A stretch of DNA of 20,452 nt, taken from assembly GCA_003156795.1 (NCBI GenBank), contig PMHU01000097.1, positions 3,379 to 23,830 on the forward strand, given 5' to 3'. A program made the position numbers and the translations under genes. The notes under the pieces were generated by a model, which ran no database searches, was not told the DNA's origin, and was given only the letters and a program-made list of their open reading frames with translations. Origin of the DNA: Acidimicrobiaceae bacterium. Lineage in GTDB: Bacteria > Actinomycetota > Acidimicrobiia > Acidimicrobiales > Palsa-688. Shown here one piece after another: positions 1 through 7,273 of this stretch. Position 1 is the first letter of the stretch; each line of letters starts with the position of its first letter.

Positions 1-2
1 CC

Positions 3-608
3 GTGGCCGCCGAGGCCGGCGCCGGCGTCGCCCATCCTGTGGGCAAGAACGCCACCGTCGCTTACGTCGGAGTCAGGCTGGACTCCGCGGAGATGGCCGA
101 CCCGACCGTCGTGAACGCCCTCGTGGAGATGCACTTGACGGCAGTCGTCGACGCCGCGACCGCCTTGGCCAACGTCGACATGGTGCGCGAGCTCGTCGCC
201 GACGGGGTCAACGTGGAAAACGGCGGCCTCGGCGATCCCATCAACGGAACCCACCATGACCGCGACTCGTCTCCGTGGAAGCGAGCCCAGCAGGACGCTC
301 GGGCTGGGAACAGCCTCGGTCTGTTGATCGGCGAGCGCGTGACCTTTACCATCCCGGGTCGCAGAGTCAACGCTTGGGACCTAATCGAGTGCCGCGACGC
401 CCACACTTCGCTGGTCGTTCCCAACCACATTCTCGACCCGCGACCCACCACCGGCGACGAAGTCCCCATACATCTCAGCCCACGGCACATCTACCTGATC
501 AACGGTCTCGGCACCACCCCACGGCAGCTGGTCGCCTTTCTGTCCCAGCTGAAGTCGAGCTTAAAGACCGCCCACCTCAGCGCCACGCCACTCGCGACCC
601 TGGCGTGA
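3..608 (+). CDS. Unrecognised protein, possibly cut at its 5' end
   Basis: I do not recognise this protein. The open frame begins with GTG at base 3, with no visible ribosome binding site and only two bases before it, so the true start may lie outside the window. An internal ATG is at residue 31. The 201 residues have no obvious signal peptide or membrane helix. The first half is alanine- and valine-rich and helix-like; the middle carries a polar stretch (NGTHHDRDSSPWKRAQ, about residues 81-96). The codon third positions are strongly G/C, as in neighbouring real genes. Its TGA (606-608) overlaps the GTG start of the deacetylase at 605, so it is probably co-translated with an envelope-directed operon. 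No function is assigned. I am fairly sure it is a gene and have no confident family. Confidence 0.6.
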   Translation: MAAEAGAGVAHPVGKNATVAYVGVRLDSAEMADPTVVNALVEMHLTAVVDAATALANVDMVRELVADGVNVENGGLGDPINGTHHDRDSSPWKRAQQDARAGNSLGLLIGERVTFTIPGRRVNAWDLIECRDAHTSLVVPNHILDPRPTTGDEVPIHLSPRHIYLINGLGTTPRQLVAFLSQLKSSLKTAHLSATPLATLA

Positions 609-1375
609 GTCAAGGACGCGGCCGGCCCGGTGCGTCCACGGGGCTCGAAGCGGGTCTCGTCGCAGTGGGGCTGGCCCTGGCTGGGGGGGCGGCCGCGCAC
701 CTTCTGCCCGGCGCGGTGGCCTGGCGGTCGGCCCGCTGCCGGCTCCTGCCCCGCCTATCGGGCGTCGGGACCCCGGGACACGTCGCCCTGACCTTTGACG
801 ATGGCCCCGACCCGGTTTCCACCCCGTCGATCCTCGATGCGCTCGACGCCCTCGGATGGCGGGCCACGTTCTTTTGCCTCGGCTCCCAGGCCAGGCGTTC
901 ACCGGGGCTCGTTCGCGAGCTCGTCGATCGGGGCCATGAAGTCGGCGTGCACGGAGATGCGCACACCAGCCACTTGCGTCGCCCGGCCACGTGGACCGTC
1001 CCGGACGTGCTCCGCGCCCGCGACACGATCGCGACCCTCACGGGCGAACCGGCCGAGTGGTTTCGGCCACCGTATGGAGCCGTCTCGGCATCCTCGCTCG
1101 TGGCCGCGCGCCGGTCCGATCTGCAGCTGGTCCTGTGGACGACTTGGGGGATCGACTGGAAAGCCGGCGCCACAGGCGCAACAGTGGCCGCGAACGTGCA
1201 ACGAACCTTTCACCCCGGGGCGACGGTCCTGCTACACGACTCCGACGCCACTTCTGCGCCCGGAAGCTGGCGAGCGACCCTCGCGGCCTTGCCGATCCTC
1301 GCGGATCAGTGGGCTCGGACCGGATTGCAGGTCGGACCCTTGCGGGACCACGGCGTCGTCGGATCGCTTCGGTGA
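605..1375 (+). CDS. Membrane-anchored polysaccharide deacetylase (CE4/NodB family)
   Basis: Metal-dependent deacetylase of the NodB homology (CE4) family, which removes N-acetyl groups from peptidoglycan, chitin-like oligomers or related glycans. From the GTG at 605 it has 256 residues. A hydrophobic stretch at about 13-39 looks like a signal anchor, placing the enzyme outside the membrane. All CE4 motifs are visible: TFDDGPD (63-69, Asp65 and Asp66), HGDAH (116-120, metal histidines), RPPYG (154-158), WGIDW (181-185) and LLHD (209-212, catalytic His211). It should therefore be active. The frame stays open upstream to about 275, but that part lies inside the previous gene; the GTGA overlap at 605-608 favours 605. 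A GTG at 665 is an alternative. The stop overlaps the next gene's GTG at 1372. The exact substrate cannot be read from sequence. Confidence 0.88.
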   Translation: MSQGRGRPGASTGLEAGLVAVGLALAGGAAAHLLPGAVAWRSARCRLLPRLSGVGTPGHVALTFDDGPDPVSTPSILDALDALGWRATFFCLGSQARRSPGLVRELVDRGHEVGVHGDAHTSHLRRPATWTVPDVLRARDTIATLTGEPAEWFRPPYGAVSASSLVAARRSDLQLVLWTTWGIDWKAGATGATVAANVQRTFHPGATVLLHDSDATSAPGSWRATLAALPILADQWARTGLQVGPLRDHGVVGSLR

Positions 1376-2244
1376 AGGCGGCCGTCGGGCTGGCCTTGAT
1401 GGCGACCGTTGCGGCGGGTTGTGGTGGCGCTTCGTCAGTCTCTCCGGACGCCCCGGTGCTACAGGTCTACACGGGCCTGTACCCATTAGCCCAAGCGATC
1501 CAACAGATTGGCCAGGTCAAGGTCGCAGTGACCGACGTGGTGCCGGCTGGGGACGACCCCGCAACATACGTGCTCGACCCGCATCAGGTCAGCGAGTTGC
1601 GCCAGGCGGGCCTGGTCGTCGAGATCGGAGGCGGATTCCAGGCCTCATTGGAAAAGGCGGCGGCCGAGTCGCCTGACGTGCTCGCCCTGCAAGCGACGCT
1701 GGGCGCGTCCGACCCTTACGTCTGGCTGGACCCCAATGTCATGCAGCGGGCGGTAGCTGCGATCGCGAAGGCCATGGAGGCCGCCAATCCGGGGGCTGCC
1801 GGTCTGTATCGAGACGGAGAGCAGGACTTCGCGGCCTCGGTGCAATCGACTGGCATCGACTACGAAAGCACCCTTTCCGCTTGCCCGCGATCGACGATAT
1901 TCACTGCCGACGACGCGTTCGGAGCCATGGCCCGCGATTATGGCCTCCAAGACGAGGTGGTGGGATCCGGCGCCGCTGTGTCGACTTCGGCCGTCGCCGC
2001 GGCTGCGGCCCACGTAGAAGCCGACGGCGCCACCACAGTTTTCGCGGAACCGTGGGTTTCAGAAGGGGCCGTCGTCGCGGTAGCTGCGGCCGCCCACGCA
2101 AGAATACGGACCCTCGACACTCTGGCCGGGCCCCCGGAAGGCGGCTGGCCTCCTCAGGCCAACTATCTCAACCTGTTGGAGTCCAACCTGGGCAGCCTGA
2201 GCTCCGCCCTCGGCTGCCCCAACACGGACACGGGCAATGATTGA
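1372..2244 (+). CDS. ZnuA-like (cluster 9) substrate-binding lipoprotein lacking the usual histidine ligands
   Basis: A 290-residue member of the zinc/manganese ABC-transporter binding-protein family (ZnuA, PsaA type). A signal peptide ends in a lipobox, VAAGC, with Cys17 as the lipidation site. Family landmarks are clear: VPAGDDP (58-63), DP-VWLDP (114-121), an AFG..ARDYGL segment (182-192) and a C-terminal NYLNLLESNL helix. The residues that normally bind metal differ. The usual DPH is DPA (Ala64), the usual DPHVW is DPYVW (Tyr116), and the His before D-A-F is Asp180; only the acidic ligand (Glu226) remains. It may bind another ligand, or no metal. No permease or ATPase gene follows, so it may work with a distant transporter or as a stand-alone surface protein. 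The GTG start overlaps the previous stop (GTGA), and its end overlaps the next gene by 8 bases. Confidence 0.82.
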   Translation: MKAAVGLALMATVAAGCGGASSVSPDAPVLQVYTGLYPLAQAIQQIGQVKVAVTDVVPAGDDPATYVLDPHQVSELRQAGLVVEIGGGFQASLEKAAAESPDVLALQATLGASDPYVWLDPNVMQRAVAAIAKAMEAANPGAAGLYRDGEQDFAASVQSTGIDYESTLSACPRSTIFTADDAFGAMARDYGLQDEVVGSGAAVSTSAVAAAAAHVEADGATTVFAEPWVSEGAVVAVAAAAHARIRTLDTLAGPPEGGWPPQANYLNLLESNLGSLSSALGCPNTDTGND

Positions 2245-3046
2245 CGCTCTGGCCCAGGCCGCCAGGTGGCCGGCCGCAGCTGGTTGGACAACCGAGGAGC
2301 GAACCGAGTCGGCGGGCCCGATAGAGACGGCTTTCCCTTGGGCCTCCGTAACCAAGATCCTGACCGCTCTCGCTCTTTGGGTGGCGGTCGAGGAAGGCAC
2401 GGTGGCGTGGGACGATCCCGTGGGACCGCCGGGCGCAACCCTGTCCCACGTGCTGGCCCATGCGTCCGGCTTGGCGCCGGACAGCGACGCGGTCCTCGCC
2501 GCGCCGGGCCGCAGACGGATCTACTCCAACCGCGGCTTCGAGTTGGCGGCCGCCCATCTCGCGACCCGGGCCGGAATGGGCTTCGACCAGTACCTCACCG
2601 CCGGGGTTATCGAGCCGTTGGGGCTGGTGGCCACGAAGGTCGTGGGCTCGGCCGCGTCCGGAGCGTCGGGTCCGCTCACCGACCTGTTGGCTGTCGGCCG
2701 GGAGCTCATGGTCCCGACCCTCGTTTCGAGCGAGACGCACGCACTCGCTTCGTCGGTGTCATTTCCGGGCCTGGCCGGCGTACTCCCGGGATTCGGGCGC
2801 CAGAAACACAACGACTGGGGTCTCGGCTTGGAGGTACGGGACAACAAGCGACCTCATTGGACGGGGACGCTCAATTCGCCCAACACCATCGGACACTTCG
2901 GACAGTCGGGGGCGTTCCTCTGGATGGATCCCGAGCGCGGCCTGGCCCTCGCGTCACTTTCCGGTCGACCCTTCGGGTCCTGGGCCGCCCGGGCTTGGCC
3001 CGAGCTGTCAGACCAGGTGATCCGGGCGCACGCTGCGACCACTTGA
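2237..3046 (+). CDS. Beta-lactamase-fold serine hydrolase (class C/esterase type)
   Basis: A 269-residue serine hydrolase of the beta-lactamase/penicillin-binding-protein superfamily, the branch that includes EstB-type esterases and D-Ala-D-Ala-type peptidases. The three catalytic motifs are present: S-V-T-K at 37-40 (nucleophile Ser37, base Lys40), Y-S-N at 96-98, and H-F-G at 220-222 in place of KTG. No signal peptide is visible, so it appears cytoplasmic, or its N-terminus is shorter than usual because family members often have about 60-100 more residues. ATG at 2237 overlaps the lipoprotein gene by 8 bases, indicating translational coupling. The company of a glycan deacetylase and a surface lipoprotein suggests cell-wall or ester turnover, but the substrate is unknown. 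It ends 18 bases from a convergent gene. Confidence 0.82.
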   Translation: MIDALAQAARWPAAAGWTTEERTESAGPIETAFPWASVTKILTALALWVAVEEGTVAWDDPVGPPGATLSHVLAHASGLAPDSDAVLAAPGRRRIYSNRGFELAAAHLATRAGMGFDQYLTAGVIEPLGLVATKVVGSAASGASGPLTDLLAVGRELMVPTLVSSETHALASSVSFPGLAGVLPGFGRQKHNDWGLGLEVRDNKRPHWTGTLNSPNTIGHFGQSGAFLWMDPERGLALASLSGRPFGSWAARAWPELSDQVIRAHAATT

Positions 3047-3069
3047 GCCGCCAACCGGTGTCGGTCAAG
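3042..3069. terminator. Weak bidirectional hairpin between convergent genes
   Basis: CTTGA (3042-3046) pairs with TCAAG (3065-3069) and, after one bulged G, CCG (3048-3050) pairs with CGG (3062-3064), around an 11-base loop. It covers both stop codons of the convergent serine hydrolase and AhpD-like genes. There is no U-tract, so intrinsic termination is uncertain. Confidence 0.25.
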
Positions 3070-3415
3070 ACTCCTCGGCCGCCGCTATCTCGTTAAACGC
3101 AGCCAGCGCCCTGGGCGCCCACACGGTTCCCGGCCCACCGTTCATCATGATGGCCACCCCCAACGCCTCAGCCACCTCTGCCTCAGTGGCATCGTGGCGG
3201 GCCGCTCCGCGGGCGTGAGCGCTGATGCAACCGTCGCACTCGCGCGTCACCGATATCGCCAAGGCGATCAGCTCCTTGACACGACCGGTGAGCGCACCAT
3301 CAGCCATGGCCGCTCGCTGCATGGCGGCGTAACCGCCAATGACCTCGGGAATGTGCTCACGCAAGTCCCTGGCGGGTTGCCTCAGCTCGCCGAGAACCTC
3401 GTTGGGGTGGATCAT
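3065..3415 (-). CDS. AhpD-like carboxymuconolactone decarboxylase family protein
   Basis: A 116-residue all-helical AhpD/CMD-fold protein. The redox motif ECDGCISAH carries Cys60, Cys63 and His67, with Glu48 upstream, as in alkylhydroperoxidase AhpD-like proteins that use a CxxC pair to reduce peroxides with a thiol donor. The length matches single-domain family members. The intact CxxC makes a peroxidase or thiol-disulfide role likelier than decarboxylation, but the substrate is unknown. ATG at 3415 is supported by a GGAGGAG-type ribosome site at 3424-3430 on this strand. It is divergent from the cyclic-nucleotide-binding gene and convergent with the serine hydrolase. A possible -10 (TATCTT, minus strand, about 3469-3464) lies upstream, with only a weak -35. 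Confidence 0.87.
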   Translation of the reverse strand: MIHPNEVLGELRQPARDLREHIPEVIGGYAAMQRAAMADGALTGRVKELIALAISVTRECDGCISAHARGAARHDATEAEVAEALGVAIMMNGGPGTVWAPRALAAFNEIAAAEES

Positions 3416-3541
3416 CCTTCGACCTCCTCCGGTCAGGGCCCGTCGACAGGGCAGCCGGGGCCGAAGATAGCCCGACCGAGGTGTTGCTCAGGTGCCCGTC
3501 AGGGTGAGCAGTGAATTGTCGCGAATCGTCTGGGAGTCAGC

Positions 3542-3557
3542 TATCGTCCGCTCTATG
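3542..3557 (+). promoter_or_regulatory. Candidate leaderless promoter -10 for the cNMP-binding gene
   Basis: TATCGT (3542-3547) matches the actinobacterial -10 pattern TANNNT and lies exactly seven bases before the ATG at 3555, so transcription would begin at or beside the A of the start codon. No Shine-Dalgarno sequence is close to this ATG. TTGTCG at 3516-3521 could be a -35, but the 20-base spacing is long. Confidence 0.4.
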
Positions 3558-4001
3558 TCCAGCCGGCTGCTCAAGCGCGACAAGATCGGCATCCTCGAAG
3601 GCCTGCCGCTCTTTGAGAACTGCACCAAGCGCGAGCTGGGACAGCTCGCCACCATCACGACCGAATCGGATCGCAAACCCGGGCAGTATCTGACCTACGA
3701 AGGTCATGAGGGCGGTCTCATGTTTGTGATTGTCGAAGGCCAGGCCGAGGTGCTCAGCGGGACCAGTGGGCACAAGGAGAAAGTGATCGGAAAGCTCGGA
3801 CCCGGAGAAGTGGTCGGCGAACTTTCGCTGATCGACGGCCAGGCCAGATCGGCCAGCGTCCGAGCCGTCACGCCGGTCCGGTTGCTGGAAATAACGTCGG
3901 AGGACTTCCGTTCCCTCGTCGACAACTCACCGAAGTTCGTGCGCAACCTGCTGCGGGCCCTGTCCATCCGGGTCCGCCAGATGGATGCGCTGACCAACTA
4001 A
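3555..4001 (+). CDS. Stand-alone cyclic-nucleotide-binding domain protein
   Basis: A 148-residue protein that is essentially one Crp/PKA-type cNMP-binding domain. It has the N-terminal helix with LEGLPLFENCTKREL (14-28), the beta-roll, and a phosphate-binding cassette GPGEVVGELSL...RSASV: Gly88-Glu89 and Arg98 are the residues that contact the ribose and cyclic phosphate in this fold. There is no helix-turn-helix after the C-helix, so it is not a Crp-type repressor or activator on its own. It may sense cAMP and bind a partner protein. A GTG at 3492 would add 21 residues, but ATG 3555 fits the fold and the candidate leaderless promoter better. An 11-bp hairpin follows, which probably separates it from the acyl-CoA synthetase. 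Confidence 0.83.
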   Translation: MSSRLLKRDKIGILEGLPLFENCTKRELGQLATITTESDRKPGQYLTYEGHEGGLMFVIVEGQAEVLSGTSGHKEKVIGKLGPGEVVGELSLIDGQARSASVRAVTPVRLLEITSEDFRSLVDNSPKFVRNLLRALSIRVRQMDALTN

Positions 4002-4024
4002 GGGCCGGCGACGCTTGGTGAGGT

Positions 4025-4051
4025 CGGCCCCAACCGGAGAGGTTGGGGCCG
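4025..4051 (+). terminator. Strong GC hairpin, probable terminator or attenuator
   Basis: CGGCCCCAACC (4025-4035) and GGTTGGGGCCG (4041-4051) form a perfect 11-bp stem around the 5-base loop GGAGA. It starts 23 bases after the cNMP-binding gene and ends 64 bases before the next start. No T-run follows, so it may stop transcription inefficiently or act as an RNA-processing or stability hairpin. Confidence 0.55.
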
Positions 4052-4115
4052 GTCCATCGAACGTCCGCCGGTGGGGCCCGCACATGAGCGCGGGCGACAG
4101 AAGCGGAGGAAGACC

Positions 4116-5777
4116 ATGCCCGACCCTATCGGCGACCTCGCCAACCTGACGAAGATGCTGTGGCGCCTCCCCACCGAGGCGCAGGCCCTGGTGACGATCA
4201 TCAACTCCGGGATGCTCGGCCCCGAGCGCGCCGATCGCCTGTTCGCCATGTATCAAGCGCTGGACCGTTACGGCGCCATGGGCGCCTCGGTGAGCGTGGC
4301 TGCCATCCGCCATGGTTCCCGTACGGGACTGGTCGACGAGCTCGGGGCGGTGACGTTCACGGAAATGGACAAGCGGTCCAACGCCCTCGCGAACGCCTTA
4401 CGGGCCCGGGGCGTAGGTCCGGATACCGGCGTTGGGATCCTCTGCCGCAACCATCGAGGCACGTACGACGCCAGCTACGGCGTGCTGAAGGCCGGCGGGA
4501 GGGCGCTTTACCTCAACACCGACTTCTCGGCACCCCAAGCCAAGGAGGTATGCGCCCGAGAAGGCGTCGAACTCGTCGTTTACGACGAGGAGTTCAGAGA
4601 CGTCGTCGCCGGCGTGGACGCCCCCAAAGGTCGGTTCGTCGCCTGGACCGACGACCCCAATAGAGGCCCGGGCGACGGCCCGACCATCGAATCTCTGATC
4701 TCCGCCGGGAACGCGTCACCACCGCCGGCTCCTCCAAGCCCGGGCAACGTCATCATCCTCACCAGCGGGACTACCGGCACCCCGAAGGGGGCCAACCGAG
4801 CGCAGCCCCGGTCCTTGACAGCACCCGCCGCCATCCTGTCGCGGATCCCCTTCAAAAGCCGCGAAGTCACCTACGTCGCCCCGCCCGTCTATCACGCGTG
4901 GGGCCTGGGCGTCTCGATACTCGCCATCGGACTGGGCTCGACGCTCGTCATGCGACGCCGATTCGACCCCGAAGACACGCTCATCGCGCTCGCCGAGCAC
5001 CGCTGCACCGCGCTGGCGGTGGTCCCGGTGTTGCTCAATCGAATTCTGGCGCTCGGTGAGGACCGCATCGCCAGCGTCGACCTGTCGGCGCTGCGGATCA
5101 TCGCGTCCAGTGGCGCCCAGCTCGAAGGAGCGCTCGCCACCAAGGCCATGGACACCTTCGGGGACATCCTCTACAACCTGTACGGCTCGACCGAAGTGGC
5201 GTGGGCCACCATCGCCAATCCCGCCGACTTGCGCGCCGCCCCGGGCTGTGCCGGCAAACCGCCGCTCGGAACCCGGGTAAGGATCTTCGACGAGAACGCC
5301 AAAGCCCTGCCCAACGGAAAGACCGGCCGGATCTTCGTAGGAAGCGGAATGGAGTTCGGCGGCTATACCGGTGGCGGAACGAAGGAGATGATCGCGGGAC
5401 TGATGTCGACCGGCGACGTCGGTCACTTCGATTCCGACGGCCGCTTGTTCGTCGATGGCCGCGACGACGAGATGATCGTATCGGGAGGCGAGAACGTGTT
5501 CCCCCGCGAGATCGAAGAGCTCCTCGCGGCCCACGACGCGGTCGTGGAAGCCGCCGCCATCGGGATCGACGACGAGGATTTCGGTCAGCGTCTTCGCGTC
5601 TTCGTGGTCGTTCGCCCCGGCCACGCCCTAGACGCCACCGCGGTCAAAGACCACGTGAAGGCGAACCTAGCTCGCTACAAGGTGCCCAGGGAGGTCGTCT
5701 TCGTCGAGCAGCTGCCCCGCAACCCTTCGGGCAAAGTACTAAAACGCGAGCTGGCTCTCATAAAAGTCGAAAGCTGA
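4116..5777 (+). CDS. AMP-forming acyl-CoA synthetase (FadD-type)
   Basis: A 553-residue member of the ANL superfamily that activates a carboxylic acid, most likely a fatty acid, to acyl-AMP and then acyl-CoA. All core motifs are intact: A3 P-loop TSGTTGTPKGA (216-226), A5 YGSTE (356-360), A7 STGD (431-434), A8 hinge region GRDDEMIVSGGENV (448-461), and A10 NPSGKVLKREL (536-546) with catalytic Lys540. The frame extends to 4071, but ATG 4116 has a GGAGGA site six to seven bases upstream and is preferred. A helical extension of about 60 residues precedes the adenylation fold, as in several actinobacterial FadD proteins. The ABC1-type kinase gene starts 10 bases after the stop, so the two probably form one transcript. 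Chain-length preference cannot be read from the sequence. Confidence 0.9.
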   Translation: MPDPIGDLANLTKMLWRLPTEAQALVTIINSGMLGPERADRLFAMYQALDRYGAMGASVSVAAIRHGSRTGLVDELGAVTFTEMDKRSNALANALRARGVGPDTGVGILCRNHRGTYDASYGVLKAGGRALYLNTDFSAPQAKEVCAREGVELVVYDEEFRDVVAGVDAPKGRFVAWTDDPNRGPGDGPTIESLISAGNASPPPAPPSPGNVIILTSGTTGTPKGANRAQPRSLTAPAAILSRIPFKSREVTYVAPPVYHAWGLGVSILAIGLGSTLVMRRRFDPEDTLIALAEHRCTALAVVPVLLNRILALGEDRIASVDLSALRIIASSGAQLEGALATKAMDTFGDILYNLYGSTEVAWATIANPADLRAAPGCAGKPPLGTRVRIFDENAKALPNGKTGRIFVGSGMEFGGYTGGGTKEMIAGLMSTGDVGHFDSDGRLFVDGRDDEMIVSGGENVFPREIEELLAAHDAVVEAAAIGIDDEDFGQRLRVFVVVRPGHALDATAVKDHVKANLARYKVPREVVFVEQLPRNPSGKVLKRELALIKVES

Positions 5778-5787
5778 TCATGGCGAC

Positions 5788-7248
5788 ATGAGCGTCGTCG
5801 AGCCGGCCCAGCCCCGTCGCCCCGAGAGCGACTTCGGGACCACCGGCGTCCGTAGTCGCTACCGCGGCCCTTACGCCGGCGGACCACGGGCACGCGACCT
5901 CGAAGTAGACAAGCCGCCCATTGACGCCTTCGGAGTAGCGGAGCTGGTTCGCATGGTCGTCGTGTACGCCGCGCTTTCCCTCAGCGTGGCCCGGAGGCTG
6001 GCCGGCTGGCTGGTGAGACGCCGAGGCCAGAGCCTGTTCGAGGCGGCTTCGGTCGGCGCCGTCGACGGATTGGTCCGCTTGGGCCCGACGTACGTCAAGC
6101 TGGGCCAAATAATCGCGTCGTCGCCTGGCCTGTTTCCGCCACCCCTGGCGGTCGCCGCCCAGAGGTGCCTCGATGAAGTCCCCCCCTTCGACGGCAAGAC
6201 AGCTCGCGACATGATCCGGAAGGATCTCGGGCGCCAGCCGTCCGCCATCTTCAAGAGATTCGACGACGTCCCTCTGTCGGCTGCCTCCATCGGGCAGGTC
6301 CACGCCTGCATCCTCCCCGACGGCCGGGAGGCGGTGATCAAGCTCCAGCGACCAAATATCCGCAAGAGGATGACCACGGATCTGCGGATCATGCACCGGC
6401 TGGCAAAGACCTTGGAGCGCCACTTGCAGTTCGCTCGCAACGCCAACGCGGTTGCGCTGGTCGAGGACCTCCACGACGTCACGTTCCAGGAGCTCAACCC
6501 GGCGCTCGAGGCCTGGCGACAGCATCAGTTCCGGGAGAAGCTCTGGGCGTTCGGCGACAACCAGTGGATCACGGCTCCGGAGATCTACTGGGACTACTGC
6601 GGTCCACACATGATCTGCATGGAACGAATGACGGGCATACCGATGGACGAGTTCGACGCCATCCGCGATCAAGGCTTGGACGGCGAACTGATCCTCCGGC
6701 GCGGTGCGAAGACGTGGATCGAAGCCGTCGTGGTCCACGGCCCCTTCCACGGCGACATGCACGCCGGAAACCTTTGGGTCCTCGACGACGGCCGCTGCAG
6801 CTACCTCGACTTCGGGATCATGGGCGAGGTACCCGATGAGTACAAGCAGCTGATCAAAGACCTGTTCTACACGTTCGTCTTCGACCAGGACTTCTCCCGG
6901 ATCGCCCGGGCATACAAGAAGCTCGGGATCATCACCGACGAAATGGGCACCGACGAGGAGGTCGGCCTGCGCATCAAGATGGTGGTGGCCCCGATGCTGG
7001 GCCCGACGAGCAGCATGAGCCTCGGGGACTTCATCATCTCCTCGCTGGACATGATCAAGCAGTACGGCATGACCGTACCCCGAGAAATGGTTCTCTTCTC
7101 CAAGCAGATGCTGTACATGGAGCGCTACATAAAGGGGCTGGCGCCCAACTGGCAGATCTCGTCGGACCCGTATCTCTTAAAGAACATCTTCCCCGCGGAA
7201 GCGGCCAAGAAGGCCGCCGAAGCGGGCGTCGCCCCTTTTCCCGACTGA
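5788..7248 (+). CDS. ABC1/AarF (UbiB/COQ8) family atypical kinase
   Basis: A 486-residue ABC1 family protein, a protein-kinase-like ATPase known in other organisms for supporting quinone and lipid metabolism. Visible signatures: the family-specific KLGQ motif (104-107) in an N-terminal extension; the alanine-containing nucleotide loop A-A-S-I-G-Q-V-H (165-172) replacing a glycine-rich loop; Lys185 in VIKLQRP; catalytic loop HGDMHAGN (321-328); and metal-binding DFG (341-343). A short hydrophobic segment at about 52-66 could touch the membrane. The C-terminal transmembrane pair of Proteobacterial UbiB is not evident. ATG 5788 lies 10 bases after the acyl-CoA synthetase stop, so co-transcription is likely. 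The substrate is unknown; the neighbour suggests a lipid-linked role, which is inference. Confidence 0.88.
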   Translation: MSVVEPAQPRRPESDFGTTGVRSRYRGPYAGGPRARDLEVDKPPIDAFGVAELVRMVVVYAALSLSVARRLAGWLVRRRGQSLFEAASVGAVDGLVRLGPTYVKLGQIIASSPGLFPPPLAVAAQRCLDEVPPFDGKTARDMIRKDLGRQPSAIFKRFDDVPLSAASIGQVHACILPDGREAVIKLQRPNIRKRMTTDLRIMHRLAKTLERHLQFARNANAVALVEDLHDVTFQELNPALEAWRQHQFREKLWAFGDNQWITAPEIYWDYCGPHMICMERMTGIPMDEFDAIRDQGLDGELILRRGAKTWIEAVVVHGPFHGDMHAGNLWVLDDGRCSYLDFGIMGEVPDEYKQLIKDLFYTFVFDQDFSRIARAYKKLGIITDEMGTDEEVGLRIKMVVAPMLGPTSSMSLGDFIISSLDMIKQYGMTVPREMVLFSKQMLYMERYIKGLAPNWQISSDPYLLKNIFPAEAAKKAAEAGVAPFPD

Positions 7249-7273
7249 GGACCTCCGGGCCTGATGCAGGTCG

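Noticed and set aside
275..604. Upstream extension of the deacetylase frame.
   Set aside because: It lies within the preceding gene and encodes Arg/His/Pro-rich sequence; the GTGA junction at 605 explains the start.
7250..7272. Small hairpin GACCT/AGGTC between the ABC1 kinase gene and the convergent fusion.
   Set aside because: Only five base pairs with a 13-base loop and no U-tract; expected by chance in this base composition.
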